Shown: positions 8,076 through 18,188, numbered from the stretch's first letter. The stretch: 64,000 bases of DNA from WTFY01 sp026713925 (GCA_963662355.1 OY759361.1:1240001-1304000); one strand, 5' to 3'. Numbers and translations are program-made. The notes: generated by a model from the sequence alone, not told the origin.

Positions 8076-11000
8076 ATGAAACAATTTGTGCATCTGCATT
8101 TGCACACTGAGTACTCACTTGTAGACAGTATTGTGCGTGTGCCGGAACTCATGGATTCTGTAAGCACGCAGGGAATGGCTTCAGTAGCCCTTACTGATGT
8201 GAATAACCTGTTTGCGCTGGTCAAGTTCTACCGGGCCGCAGTCCAGCACGGGGTTAAGCCGATCATCGGCCTTGAAGCCCGGGTGTCGGGCCTGTCGCCT
8301 GAAGAGCCGGATTCCAGGATTGTTTTCCTGTGCAGGAATGAGGAAGGGTATAAAACGCTGACCAAACTGGTCACGCAGGCGTATCTTGAGAATCAGGATG
8401 CTGATGGCCCGGTTTTGCAGCGCAACTGGCTGGCTGGCGCAGGAGAGGGACTGATTGTATTGTCGGGTGCGAAAGATGGAGATGTCGGCAAGGCGATTCT
8501 TGCAGGGTACGAAAGTCAGGCCAACGCCTGCGTTGAATTCTGGCGTTCGCACTTTCCTGACAGGTACTACATTGAACTGCAGCGTACCGGTCGTGAAGAA
8601 GAGGAACAGTATATTTTCGGGGCGCTGGACCTGGCAGCAAAATTTTCCTTGCCGGTGGTGGCAAGCAATGATGTGCGGTTTTTGCACCGCCACGATTATG
8701 AGGCACATGAGGCGCGTGTCTGCATCCAGACAGGCTGCGTACTGAACGACTCCCGCAGGCCGCACCTTTATTCCGAACAACAGTACCTTCGCAGCTGCGA
8801 AGAAATGGCGGAGCTGTTTTCAGATATACCTGAAGCCATTACCAACAGCGTCGAAATCGCCAAACGCTGCAATGTCACGCTCACCTTTGGTGACAGTGTG
8901 CTGCCAAGATTCCCGATACCGGGCTCCCTTACGCCACAGGAATACATGCTTGCTGAAGCTGAGGGCGGATTGGCGCATCGCCTGGAGAAAAAAGGCATGC
9001 AGGGGTCTTCGTCCTCGGCACAAGAGTACTTGGAGCGCCTGCACAGTGAACTGGAAGTCATAAACACGATGGGGTATGCGGGATATTTTCTGATTGTGGC
9101 GGATTTCATCAAGTGGGCAAAGGAAAATGCCATACCGGTAGGACCCGGCCGGGGTTCGGGCGCCGGGTCCCTGGTTTCTTACGCACTGGGCATCACCGAT
9201 ATCGACCCACTGGAGTATGACCTGCTGTTCGAGCGGTTCTTGAATCCTGAGCGCATCTCCATGCCTGACTTCGATATCGATTTCTGCATGGCCAATCGTG
9301 ACCGTGTAATCGAATATGTGGCACAGCGCTACGGACAGACCCGCGTCAGCCAGATCATCACCTATGGCAGCATGGCTGCACGTGCCGTGGTGCGCGATGT
9401 TGGCCGCGTGCTCGGGTTCCCGTACGGGTTTGTCGACCGTATAGCCAAGCTGATTCCGTTTGAAGTCGGCATGACCCTGAGCAAGGCGCTGCAGCGTGAA
9501 CCTGCACTGCAGGAACAGTACGAGGATGAAGAAGATGTCCGCATGGTCGTGGATATGGCCAAAAGCCTCGAGGGCCTGGTGCGCAATGCGGGCAAGCACG
9601 CAGGCGGGGTGGTCATAGCTCCTGCTGAACTGACCGAGTTTACCCCTTTGTATTGTGAAGAGGGGGGTGCCAATGTTGTCACGCAACTGGACAAGGATGA
9701 TGTCGAGACCATAGGCCTGGTCAAGTTTGATTTCCTGGGGTTACGCACACTTACCATTATTGACAATACTGTTCGCATGGCCAACCAGAAGCTTGAGCGG
9801 CAAGGCCAGTCACCGATATCCATCGATACCATTCCACTCGATGACAAGGCAACCTATGCGTCACTGCGGCGCCAGCAGACCACCGCGGTGTTCCAGCTGG
9901 AATCCAGCGGGATCAAGGACATCATCAAGCGGCTCAAACCGGACAACTTCAATGACATTGTCGCCTTGGTGGCATTGTATCGCCCGGGTCCCCTTCAGTC
10001 GGGCATGGTAGATGATTTTATTCAGCGCAAGCACGGTGCCCGGGTAGATTATTTTCACCCTGATCTGGAGCCGGTTCTCAGACAAACCTATGGTGTGATT
10101 CTGTATCAGGAGCAGGTGATGCAGATTGCACAAATCCTTGCCGGGTACACATTGGGCCGTGCGGATATCCTGCGTCGCGCCATGGGCAAGAAAAAGCCCG
10201 AGGAAATGGCGCAGCAGCGCGAGATTTTTGTATCAGGTGCCGTCGAGCGCGGCGTGCGTGAAAAAAAGGCGCAGCACATATTTGACCTGATGGAAAAGTT
10301 TGCGGGATACGGGTTCAACAAATCCCATTCGGTAGCGTATGCCTTGCTTGCGTATCAGACAATCTGGCTGAAGACACATTTCCCTGCGGAGTTTATGTCA
10401 TCGGTGATGTCTTCTGACATCGACAATACTGACAAGGTCGTTAATCTGATCGATGAGTGTCGCAGACTGGGTCTTGGGGTGCTGCCTCCGGACATCAGCA
10501 GTTCCCACTATGATTTCACTGTGCCGGATGACAAGAATATCCTGTATGGTTTGGGTGCCATCAAGGGGGTGGGGCGGGGTGCGGTCCAGCAGATTGTGGA
10601 AATTCGCAACCGAAGTGGTGAATATAAAAGTCTGGACGAATTTTGTATGCATCTGGATTCACAAAAAGTCAACAGGCGTTGCATGGAAGCCCTGATTCGA
10701 GCTGGTGCAATGGATTGTTTCGGCCATACCCGCGCCTCCTTGTTCGAGCATCTCGATACAGCATTGCGCCAGGCCGATCAGCGCCAACGTGACAGCATCG
10801 CAGGACAGAACGACATGTTTTCCCAGATCGAGACAAGTCCGAAGGTCGACACGGTACAGGCCATTGCGGAATGGGACGACGAAACGAAACTGTCCGGGGA
10901 GCGCCAGACGCTGGGCCTGTATCTGACGGGTCATCCGATTGAGCATTACCAGGAGGAATTGAAAAATATCACCAATCACACGGTCGGTCACCTGTTGAAC

Positions 11001-11576
11001 AATGGTGGGCATAACGTGAAGCAGACACGACGGGCCCGTGAAGGAACCGGCAAGGAGGTGCTGGTTGCGGGGTTGCTGGACCAGATCAGGCTGCGCAACA
11101 GTGCCAAGGGTCGAATTGCATTCCTGACGCTGGATGACAATACCGGGCGCATGGATGTCGCGGTGTTTGCAAATGACTATGCCAGATTCAACCACCTGCT
11201 GGTCAAGGATGCCATACTGATCATAAAGGGAAGTCTGGGATGGGATGAATTTGCAGAGCAGGTTCGTGTTCGTGCCGATGAAATCTGGAGTTTCGATGAA
11301 TACCTGAAACATTATGGCGGCTTGCTGAGTATAAGGGTAAAGACCAGTGGAACATCCTTCTCCTGGGTGCAGCAGCTGCAGCAGCAGCTGCTTCCCTTCA
11401 AAGACGGCAATTGTTCCATTCGTATTGAGTATGAGGGCAGTTCGGCCGCTGCACAGCTGGAGTTTCCCGAGGACTGGAATATTTCTCTCGATCAAAAACT
11501 GCTGCAGGAACTCAGGGAAATATCTGAAGTGTCGGGCACAAATGTTGTATACAGGAAACCGGCAAGTAATGCATGA
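8076..11576 (+). CDS. dnaE: DNA polymerase III alpha subunit
   Basis: This is the replicative polymerase catalytic subunit, 1166 residues, close to the E. coli length. The order is: N-terminal PHP domain (VHLHLHTEYSLVDS), polymerase domain with the catalytic aspartates in MPDFDIDFC (about residue 395-405), GPGRGSGAGSLVSY, the helix-hairpin-helix region, the beta-clamp binding motif QNDMF (about residue 910; E. coli has QADMF), and a C-terminal OB fold (EVLVAGLLDQIRLR, then ILIIKGSL). ATG at 8076 follows a GGGAAG ribosome-binding site. It lies between rnhB and accA as in many gammaproteobacteria. Near the 3' end there is a perfect 9-bp hairpin, listed separately. Confidence 0.98.
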   Translation: MKQFVHLHLHTEYSLVDSIVRVPELMDSVSTQGMASVALTDVNNLFALVKFYRAAVQHGVKPIIGLEARVSGLSPEEPDSRIVFLCRNEEGYKTLTKLVTQAYLENQDADGPVLQRNWLAGAGEGLIVLSGAKDGDVGKAILAGYESQANACVEFWRSHFPDRYYIELQRTGREEEEQYIFGALDLAAKFSLPVVASNDVRFLHRHDYEAHEARVCIQTGCVLNDSRRPHLYSEQQYLRSCEEMAELFSDIPEAITNSVEIAKRCNVTLTFGDSVLPRFPIPGSLTPQEYMLAEAEGGLAHRLEKKGMQGSSSSAQEYLERLHSELEVINTMGYAGYFLIVADFIKWAKENAIPVGPGRGSGAGSLVSYALGITDIDPLEYDLLFERFLNPERISMPDFDIDFCMANRDRVIEYVAQRYGQTRVSQIITYGSMAARAVVRDVGRVLGFPYGFVDRIAKLIPFEVGMTLSKALQREPALQEQYEDEEDVRMVVDMAKSLEGLVRNAGKHAGGVVIAPAELTEFTPLYCEEGGANVVTQLDKDDVETIGLVKFDFLGLRTLTIIDNTVRMANQKLERQGQSPISIDTIPLDDKATYASLRRQQTTAVFQLESSGIKDIIKRLKPDNFNDIVALVALYRPGPLQSGMVDDFIQRKHGARVDYFHPDLEPVLRQTYGVILYQEQVMQIAQILAGYTLGRADILRRAMGKKKPEEMAQQREIFVSGAVERGVREKKAQHIFDLMEKFAGYGFNKSHSVAYALLAYQTIWLKTHFPAEFMSSVMSSDIDNTDKVVNLIDECRRLGLGVLPPDISSSHYDFTVPDDKNILYGLGAIKGVGRGAVQQIVEIRNRSGEYKSLDEFCMHLDSQKVNRRCMEALIRAGAMDCFGHTRASLFEHLDTALRQADQRQRDSIAGQNDMFSQIETSPKVDTVQAIAEWDDETKLSGERQTLGLYLTGHPIEHYQEELKNITNHTVGHLLNNGGHNVKQTRRAREGTGKEVLVAGLLDQIRLRNSAKGRIAFLTLDDNTGRMDVAVFANDYARFNHLLVKDAILIIKGSLGWDEFAEQVRVRADEIWSFDEYLKHYGGLLSIRVKTSGTSFSWVQQLQQQLLPFKDGNCSIRIEYEGSSAAAQLEFPEDWNISLDQKLLQELREISEVSGTNVVYRKPASNA
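11371..11392 (+). repeat. Perfect 9-bp CAG/CTG hairpin inside dnaE
   Basis: AGCAGCTGC (11371-11379) and GCAGCTGCT (11384-11392) are perfect inverted arms around a 4-nt AGCA loop. The segment encodes a Gln/Leu-rich stretch (QQLQQQLL) about 185 nt before the dnaE stop codon. It may be only a by-product of the amino-acid sequence. Confidence 0.6.
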
Positions 11577-11613
11577 TTACAGGTGGTGATAGACATGATA
11601 AAAGAGTCCCCGA

Positions 11614-12567
11614 ATGAATCCTGACTATCTTGATTTCGAACAGCCTATTGCAGAGCTGGAGGCCAAGATCGATGAATTGAGGCTGGTCGAGAGTACCGAT
11701 GAATTTGATCTCAACGAGGAGATCGCCCGGTTACAGTCGAAGTCCCAAAACCTGATTAAGTCGATCTTTCACAACCTCAGTCCATGGCAGGTTTCGCAGC
11801 TTGCCCGCCACCCCAGGCGACCTTATACCCTGGACTACATTGACCGGCTGTTTACAGACTTTACTGAATTGCACGGTGACCGCATGTATGCAGATGATGC
11901 CGCGATTGTTGCCGGTATTGCCAAATTTGACAGACAGTCTGTGGCTGTGATCGGTCATCAGAAAGGGCGTAACACCAATGAAAACATACGACGCAATTTC
12001 GGTATGCCACGCCCTGAAGGGTATCGCAAGGCATTGAGGATCATGGAACTGGCTGAACGCTTCGGTTTGCCAGTGCTGACTTTTGTCGATACGCCCGGTG
12101 CCTACCCTGGCATTGGTGCAGAGGAGCGTGGGCAGAGCCAGGCCATTGCCCTGAACCTGCAGCGAATGTCCGAATTGCGAACACCTGTCCTGTGCACCGT
12201 GATTGGTGAGGGCGGTTCCGGTGGTGCCCTGGCAATTGGCGTGTGTGACCGTCTGGCCATGCTGAGCTACAGCACCTATTCGGTGATCTCACCGGAAGGT
12301 TGTGCATCGATACTCTGGAAAGACGCCGGCAGGGCCGAGGATGCTGCGGTGGCACTTGGCATTACCGCCCAGCGGCTAAAAGAGTTAAGTTTGATTGACG
12401 AGATTATTGAAGAGCCGCTCGGGGGCGCCCATCGGGATGTTGAGGCGACCTGTGAAAATGTTCGTAAAATCCTTGCAGGCAACCTGAAAAATCTGAATTC
12501 AATGACCATTGATGAATTGCTGGAAACCCGTTATCAACGCCTTACCCGATATGGAGTATTCAAGTAG
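11614..12567 (+). CDS. accA: Acetyl-CoA carboxylase carboxyltransferase subunit alpha
   Basis: AccA pairs with AccD (encoded at 58.4 kb here) to move the carboxyl group from biotin to acetyl-CoA, the first step of fatty-acid synthesis. The 317 residues match the E. coli length. The N-terminal helix (LDFEQPIAELEAKIDELR) is followed by the crotonase-type core with FVDTPGAYPGIGAEERGQ and GEGGSGGALAIG, the acyl-CoA oxyanion-hole region. ATG at 11614 is preceded by AAAAGAG. It lies 37 nt after dnaE, the usual neighbour. Confidence 0.97.
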   Translation: MNPDYLDFEQPIAELEAKIDELRLVESTDEFDLNEEIARLQSKSQNLIKSIFHNLSPWQVSQLARHPRRPYTLDYIDRLFTDFTELHGDRMYADDAAIVAGIAKFDRQSVAVIGHQKGRNTNENIRRNFGMPRPEGYRKALRIMELAERFGLPVLTFVDTPGAYPGIGAEERGQSQAIALNLQRMSELRTPVLCTVIGEGGSGGALAIGVCDRLAMLSYSTYSVISPEGCASILWKDAGRAEDAAVALGITAQRLKELSLIDEIIEEPLGGAHRDVEATCENVRKILAGNLKNLNSMTIDELLETRYQRLTRYGVFK

Positions 12568-12609
12568 TCGGCATGACTGAAATTTGCTTGCAAGAAAGCA
12601 ACATGTTCC

Positions 12610-13887
12610 ATGCAATCGATTGATTCTTTTCTGCAACGCTTCTTTGAGCCACTTCATTCTGTTTCCCGTTATGTGATCGCATTCAGCGGCGGTATGGATT
12701 CGACTGTATTGCTGCATGGCATGAACAGGCTCGGTTTGCCCCTGCATGCCGTGCATGTCAATCACCATCTGCAGGAGGAATGTGAGCAGTGGCAGCAGCA
12801 TTGCCATGAAGTATGCAGGAAATGGGAAATTGCTCTCACACTGGCTCATGCCAAGGTGGAGAAGCTGGCGCAGCAAAGCATTGAAGAAAACGCGCGGCAG
12901 GCAAGATACAGGCTGTTTTCTGAACAGCTTGGCCCGCATGATGCGCTGGTGACAGCCCATCATAAGGATGATCAGGCTGAAACCCTGCTGCTGCAGCTAT
13001 TGCGCGGTGCAGGCCCTGCCGGGCTGGCATCCATGGGCATGTGCCACAAGCTTGCATGCGGCATGCACCTGCGGCCGTTGCTTGGCTTCTCGCGCGCGGA
13101 ATTGAAGGAATATGCACAGCAGAATTCCTTGGTCTGGGTTGAGGACCCGAGCAACCACTCGCCTGATTTCGATCGTAATTATCTGCGCCTTGAGATCATG
13201 CCCAGGCTTGTCCGGCGCTGGCCGGGAGCCTTGAAGACAATGTCCCGCGCGGCAGGCTTACAGGATGAGGCCATGCAGTGTCTGCGTGAGCTTGCAAGCC
13301 TGGATTTGCTAGCTGCAGCAACGGATCATTCCCATATCCTGAAAGTCGAGGTGTTGCAGTGTCTGGAGACCGCCAGGCTGAAAAATGCGCTGCGCGGCTG
13401 GATGAAGGCACATGACATTCGGGCCCCTGACAAAAGGTTGCTGGATGGGGTCGTCGAGAACATCGTGTCTAGACAGGACCTGAAGTCGTCACCTGTGCAG
13501 GCCTGGACGGATGGAGAAATTCGCCGTTACCGCAATCGACTGTATCTGCTTCGTCCTATGCCGAAACATGATCCTGCCCAGACATTTCAATGGAAGGTAG
13601 ACAGGCCCCTGGTGATCAGAAGTCTCAACCGGACCCTGCATCTCTCGGACCTGCAGCAATCTGGTGTTGCAGTCCCTGAAAATGTGAAAGAGCTTACGGT
13701 CCGGTTCCGAAGAGGGGGTGAAAAACTAAGACCAGTTGGAGAAAAACATCATAAGTCATTGAAAAACCTTTTTCAGGAAGGAAGCATTCCTCCCTGGGAA
13801 AGGGACCGGATTCCCTTGGTATATCATGATGGCCGGCTGCTTTGTGTCCTGGGGTACTGGAATGCAGCACCTGAACAGTGCGCCTGA
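12610..13887 (+). CDS. tilS: tRNA(Ile)-lysidine synthase
   Basis: TilS converts C34 of the CAU-anticodon tRNA-Ile to lysidine so that it reads AUA codons. The 425-residue protein has the N-type ATP pyrophosphatase P-loop FSGGMDSTVLL (about residues 21-31), then the HHKDDQAETLLLQLLRG segment of the N-terminal domain. The C-terminal TilS domain includes RFRRGGEKLRPVGEKHHKSL. ATG at 12610 follows a short inverted repeat (TTGCTT/AAGCAA, 12584-12601) and no good ribosome-binding site. It is placed between accA and pyrG. Confidence 0.95.
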   Translation: MQSIDSFLQRFFEPLHSVSRYVIAFSGGMDSTVLLHGMNRLGLPLHAVHVNHHLQEECEQWQQHCHEVCRKWEIALTLAHAKVEKLAQQSIEENARQARYRLFSEQLGPHDALVTAHHKDDQAETLLLQLLRGAGPAGLASMGMCHKLACGMHLRPLLGFSRAELKEYAQQNSLVWVEDPSNHSPDFDRNYLRLEIMPRLVRRWPGALKTMSRAAGLQDEAMQCLRELASLDLLAAATDHSHILKVEVLQCLETARLKNALRGWMKAHDIRAPDKRLLDGVVENIVSRQDLKSSPVQAWTDGEIRRYRNRLYLLRPMPKHDPAQTFQWKVDRPLVIRSLNRTLHLSDLQQSGVAVPENVKELTVRFRRGGEKLRPVGEKHHKSLKNLFQEGSIPPWERDRIPLVYHDGRLLCVLGYWNAAPEQCA

Positions 13888-13932
13888 ACCCCACGCGCTG
13901 CATGGTTGCAACTGGTAAAACTTGTGCAGCTT

Positions 13933-13941
13933 TGCTAGGCT
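13933..13941 (+). promoter_or_regulatory. Putative extended -10 element upstream of pyrG
   Basis: TGCTAGGCT fits the extended -10 pattern TGnTAnnnT and lies 71 nt before the pyrG start. No -35 match is seen 16-18 nt upstream. Confidence 0.25.
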
Positions 13942-14012
13942 TTAATCCCGTCTTGAACACATTTTTCTCCAGCATCACCTGTCGATTGCAGGGTTGATGC
14001 ATAGGAAGGTCA

Positions 14013-15716
14013 GTGACGCGATATATTTTCATTACAGGCGGTGTGGTCTCTTCACTCGGCAAGGGCATCGCATCGGCTTCCCTGGGCGCAATTCTGGAAG
14101 CCCGTGGACTCAAGGTGAGTCTTATGAAACTGGATCCATATATCAACGTGGACCCGGGTACCATGAGTCCTTTCCAGCACGGTGAGGTGTTTGTAACCGC
14201 AGACGGTGCAGAGACTGATCTGGACCTGGGCCATTATGAGCGATTCGTAAATTTCAGACCCAGCAAGAACAACAATTTCACCACTGGACAGATCTACGAA
14301 AATGTAATCCGCAATGAACGCAGGGGAGATTATCTTGGGGGTACAGTACAGGTCATCCCGCATATTACGAACGAAATCATCCGATGCGTGCAGCAAAGCA
14401 CACAGAAGTCTGATGTTGTCCTGGTGGAAATCGGAGGCACGGTCGGTGACATCGAATCACTTCCTTTCCTGGAGGCAATACGCCAGATGGGCGTGGAACT
14501 GGGACGCAGGAATACCCTGTATATCCACCTGACCCTGGTACCGTATATCCAGGCCTCGGGGGAGATGAAAACAAAACCCACGCAGCATTCAGTCAAGGAA
14601 CTCAGGTCTATCGGGATTCAGCCAGACATACTTCTGTGCCGCTCCGACCGTCCCCTGTCGGAAGAGCAGCGCAAGAAAATTGCCCTGTTCACCAACGTTG
14701 AAGAAAAGGCGGTCATCTCTACAGTGGATGTGAGCACGATATACAAGTTACCCCTATGGCTGCATGCACAGGGTCTGGATACGATTGTCGCGGAAAAGTT
14801 TCAGGTTGACCTGCCTGTCGCTCAGTTGAAAGACTGGAAAGAGGTGGTACATGCCATAGAATTTCCTGAATCGGAAGTCACGGTGGGCATGGTAGGCAAG
14901 TATGTCGGCCTGACCGAATCCTACAAGTCATTGAATGAAGCGCTTACCCATGCGGGGATCCAGATCCGGACAAAAGTGAATATCCAGTACATTGATTCCG
15001 AAAGCATTGAAACCAATGGGGTTGGCGTGCTCGAAGGGCTGGATGCCATTCTTATCCCTGGAGGGTTCGGCAAGCGGGGCATAGAGGGTAAGATCGAAGC
15101 TTCACGGTTTGCACGGGAGAATAACGTGCCTTACCTTGGCATTTGCCTGGGCATGCAGGTAGCCGTGATTGACTATGCGCGCCATGTTGCCGGCCTTGAA
15201 GATGTGCACAGCACCGAGTTCAAGCCGGATGCCATGAACCCGGTGATTGCCTTGATTACCGAATGGCAGGACCGCGCAGGGCGCATTGAACGGCGCAGCA
15301 AGGTCTCTGACCTGGGTGGTTCGATGCGGCTGGGAGAACAGGAATGCAAACTGAGTCCGGGCTCCCTGGTACATGAGTTATATGGCAGCAACCGCATTGC
15401 AGAACGCCACCGCCACCGGTATGAGTTCAACAATACGTACATGGAAAGCCTGCAGGAAGCCGGGCTTTCATTTACCGGTATCTCTGTGGATGATGCGCTG
15501 GCGGAAGTGGTAGAAATCAGCGGTCATCCCTGGTTTGTAGGGTGTCAGTTTCATCCGGAATTTACCTCCACGCCCCGTGCTGGCCATCCGCTGTTCACTG
15601 GTTTTGTACGGGCTGCCCATGCGCTGCACAACCGGCAAATCGATACCAGTGAACAGGATTCTGCGCAAGAGCAGATTGCTCCCGACCTGTCTGCGCACAC
15701 CGGCCAAGTGCAATAA
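14013..15716 (+). CDS. pyrG: CTP synthase
   Basis: PyrG aminates UTP to CTP using glutamine-derived ammonia. The 567 residues have the N-terminal synthetase domain (RYIFITGGVVSSLGKGIASASLG across the first 25 residues, the nucleotide P-loop) and the class I glutaminase domain with the nucleophile Cys in YLGICLGMQ and the His-Glu pair in CQFHPEFTS near the C-terminus. The start is GTG at 14013, preceded by AGGAAGG. A short, divergent C-terminal tail (about 35 residues, Gln/Asp-rich) follows the catalytic domain. The neighbours pyrG-kdsA-eno-ftsB are a conserved gammaproteobacterial run. Confidence 0.98.
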   Translation: MTRYIFITGGVVSSLGKGIASASLGAILEARGLKVSLMKLDPYINVDPGTMSPFQHGEVFVTADGAETDLDLGHYERFVNFRPSKNNNFTTGQIYENVIRNERRGDYLGGTVQVIPHITNEIIRCVQQSTQKSDVVLVEIGGTVGDIESLPFLEAIRQMGVELGRRNTLYIHLTLVPYIQASGEMKTKPTQHSVKELRSIGIQPDILLCRSDRPLSEEQRKKIALFTNVEEKAVISTVDVSTIYKLPLWLHAQGLDTIVAEKFQVDLPVAQLKDWKEVVHAIEFPESEVTVGMVGKYVGLTESYKSLNEALTHAGIQIRTKVNIQYIDSESIETNGVGVLEGLDAILIPGGFGKRGIEGKIEASRFARENNVPYLGICLGMQVAVIDYARHVAGLEDVHSTEFKPDAMNPVIALITEWQDRAGRIERRSKVSDLGGSMRLGEQECKLSPGSLVHELYGSNRIAERHRHRYEFNNTYMESLQEAGLSFTGISVDDALAEVVEISGHPWFVGCQFHPEFTSTPRAGHPLFTGFVRAAHALHNRQIDTSEQDSAQEQIAPDLSAHTGQVQ

Positions 15717-15727
15717 ACCAGGCGTCC

Positions 15728-16555
15728 ATGAAGCTCTGTGGTGCTGAAGTAGGGCTGGATCAGCCCTTTTTCCTGATTGCCGGACCCTGTGTGGTCGAGA
15801 GCCTGGAACTTGCCCGGGATACAGCAGGGAGATTAAAGGAGATCACCTCCGAGCTGAACATCCCGTTTATCTACAAGTCCTCTTTTGACAAGGCAAACCG
15901 TTCATCTGCAGGCAGTTTTCGTGGGCTGGGACTGGAAAAGGGCCTGCAAATCCTTGCGCAGGTCAAGGAAGAGCTGGATATCCCTGTATTGACGGATGTA
16001 CATGAAGATACTCCGTTACAGGAAGTGGTGGAGGTTGCAGATGTCTTGCAGACGCCTGCCTTTTTATGCCGCCAGACAAATTTTATCCAGCGGGTTGCGG
16101 CATGCGGGTGCCCGGTAAACATTAAAAAAGGCCAGTTCCTGTCTCCCGGGGAAATGCGGTATGTGGTGGACAAGGCCAGGGCACAGGGGAATCAGGATAT
16201 CCTCGTGTGTGAACGTGGCGTATCTTTTGGCTATAACAATCTGGTATCGGACATGCGGTCTCTGGCAATCCTGCGGGAAACCGGCTGCCCTGTAGTATTT
16301 GATGCGACACATTCAGTACAATTGCCAGGTGCCGGAGAGGGCCGGTCAGGGGGCCAGCGCGAGTTTGTACCGCTGCTGGCCCGTGCAGCCATGGCATGCG
16401 GGATTTCTGGTGTGTTCATCGAAACCCATCCTGATCCTGATGTGGCGAAAAGTGATGGACCCAATTCATGGCCCCTGGGGAAAATGAAAGCCCTTTTGCA
16501 GGGACTCAAGGTAATTGATCAAACCGTAAAGCAGCAAGGCTTTCTTGGGCAGTAG
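15728..16555 (+). CDS. kdsA: 3-deoxy-8-phosphooctulonate (Kdo-8-P) synthase
   Basis: KdsA condenses phosphoenolpyruvate with arabinose-5-phosphate to Kdo-8-phosphate for the LPS inner core. The 275-residue TIM barrel has FLIAGPCVVES at the N-terminus, YKSSFDKANRSS, LTDVHE, PAFLCRQTNF and the C-terminal ETHPDPDVAKSDGPN loop. It starts 11 nt after the pyrG stop and ends directly before the eno leader. Together with the lpx genes it shows that this organism makes Kdo-containing LPS. Confidence 0.97.
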   Translation: MKLCGAEVGLDQPFFLIAGPCVVESLELARDTAGRLKEITSELNIPFIYKSSFDKANRSSAGSFRGLGLEKGLQILAQVKEELDIPVLTDVHEDTPLQEVVEVADVLQTPAFLCRQTNFIQRVAACGCPVNIKKGQFLSPGEMRYVVDKARAQGNQDILVCERGVSFGYNNLVSDMRSLAILRETGCPVVFDATHSVQLPGAGEGRSGGQREFVPLLARAAMACGISGVFIETHPDPDVAKSDGPNSWPLGKMKALLQGLKVIDQTVKQQGFLGQ

Positions 16556-16600
16556 GTGCCACGGGAAGTAAATGGAAATACATTAAGGGGTAGTTTTTCG

Positions 16601-17887
16601 ATGTCCGATATTCAGTCTGTTCATGCACGTGAAATGATTGACTCCCGTGGTAACCCGACCGTGGAAGCCGATGTGTTGTTGGACTCAGGTGTGATCGGAC
16701 GGGCCACTGTGCCTTCCGGTGCATCGACAGGCACGCTGGAAGCTGTTGAGTTGAGAGACGGGGACCCGCGCCGCTATGCGGGCAAAGGGGTTCAGCAGGC
16801 AGTCAGGCATGTCAATTCTGAGATTCGCCAGGCACTGTCCGGCATGTCCTGTTTTTCACAGGAAGCCATTGATCAGCGTATGATCGAGGTGGATGGTACG
16901 GATAACAAGGGGCGGTTGGGAGCCAACGCATTGCTGTCTGTGTCTCTGGCCGTGGCAAGGGCCGCTTCGCTTGAAAAGCAGGTTCCGCTGTACCGCTATC
17001 TGCACCGGGGCGGACCTTTCAAAATGCCGGTGCCCATGATGAACATCCTCAACGGTGGCGAGCATGCAGATAACAGTGTGGACATGCAGGAATTCATGGT
17101 TATCCCCACCGGTGCAGCATCGGTCAGTGAGGCTGTACGCATCGGTGTGGAAATCTTTCACGCGCTTAAAAGTGCGTTGCATACCCGCGGACTCAGTACT
17201 GCTGTAGGAGATGAAGGGGGGTTTGCCCCGGACCTGCGGTCCAACCGGGAGGCAGTGGAGATTATCCTGGAGGCGGTTGAGCAAGCTGGTTTCCAGACCG
17301 GAACCGATGTGTATCTTGGCCTGGATGTTGCCAGTACGGAGTTTTATAGAGACGGCAAGTATGAGCTACGTTCAGAAGGCAAGTCATTTGATTCCTCACA
17401 GTTTGTGGAGTACCTGGTTGACTGGGTCAACCAGTATCCGATCATTACCATTGAGGATGGTGTGGCAGAGAACGACTGGGATGGCTGGAAACTCCTGACT
17501 GAAAAAGCGGGTGACAGGGCCCAATTGGTGGGTGACGATTTGTTTGTAACCAATACGGACATACTGAAGAGAGGGATTGAATCGGGGGTTGCCAATTCAA
17601 TCCTGATCAAGGTCAACCAGATCGGCACTTTGAGTGAAACACTGGATGCCATCAACATGGCGCATGCTGCAAAGTATACGGCTGTCATATCACACCGCTC
17701 AGGTGAAACGGAAGACGTAACGATTGCAGACCTGGCCGTGGCAACCGGTGCGGGCCAGATCAAGACAGGGTCCCTGTCCAGGTCGGACCGTACTGCCAAA
17801 TACAATCAGTTGATACGCATAGAGGAGGAGTTGGGGGCAGAATGTCATTATCCGGGTATCGAAGCGTACAACTTCGGGTTGGCTTGA
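16601..17887 (+). CDS. eno: Enolase
   Basis: Enolase converts 2-phosphoglycerate to phosphoenolpyruvate, which KdsA upstream also uses. The 428 residues begin MSDIQSVHAREMIDSRGNPT, the standard N-terminus. They include GDEGGFAP, the metal-binding segments (LDVAS, TIEDG and VGDD), ILIKVNQIGTL with the catalytic Lys, and SHRSGETED. ATG at 16601 is preceded by AAGGGGTAG. A GTG at 16556 would add 15 unrelated residues and is rejected. Confidence 0.98.
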   Translation: MSDIQSVHAREMIDSRGNPTVEADVLLDSGVIGRATVPSGASTGTLEAVELRDGDPRRYAGKGVQQAVRHVNSEIRQALSGMSCFSQEAIDQRMIEVDGTDNKGRLGANALLSVSLAVARAASLEKQVPLYRYLHRGGPFKMPVPMMNILNGGEHADNSVDMQEFMVIPTGAASVSEAVRIGVEIFHALKSALHTRGLSTAVGDEGGFAPDLRSNREAVEIILEAVEQAGFQTGTDVYLGLDVASTEFYRDGKYELRSEGKSFDSSQFVEYLVDWVNQYPIITIEDGVAENDWDGWKLLTEKAGDRAQLVGDDLFVTNTDILKRGIESGVANSILIKVNQIGTLSETLDAINMAHAAKYTAVISHRSGETEDVTIADLAVATGAGQIKTGSLSRSDRTAKYNQLIRIEEELGAECHYPGIEAYNFGLA

Positions 17888-17891
17888 TCCA

Positions 17892-18188
17892 TTGAGAGCG
17901 ATCATAGTCTTAATGGCCGTTTTATTACTGTTAATGCAGTACAAGCTCTGGTTTGGAGAGGGGAGCGTTCGTGAGGGACTGGAATTGCGGCGGACGACGG
18001 CTGCACAACAACTGAAAAATGATCAGGCCCACCAGCGCAATGAGGTGCTTGGAGCGGAAGTTGCAGAGATGAAAACCGGACTTGATTCGGTCGAGGAGCG
18101 CGCAAGGAATGAGCTGGGCATGGTCAAGAAGAATGAGACCTTCATCCAGATTCTGGAGAGTCATCCTGAAGACACCGCCAGAGAATAA
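17892..18188 (+). CDS. ftsB: Cell division protein FtsB (DivIC family)
   Basis: FtsB forms the FtsQBL complex at the septum. The 98 residues have one N-terminal membrane segment (AIIVLMAVLLLLMQYKLWFG), a periplasmic coiled coil (about residues 30-70, RTTAAQQLKNDQAHQRNEVL) and the family end motif EERARNELGMVKKNETF. The start is a TTG at 17892, 4 nt after the eno stop. No other start would keep the membrane helix. The 3' end probably overlaps the beginning of ispD. Confidence 0.9.
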   Translation: MRAIIVLMAVLLLLMQYKLWFGEGSVREGLELRRTTAAQQLKNDQAHQRNEVLGAEVAEMKTGLDSVEERARNELGMVKKNETFIQILESHPEDTARE

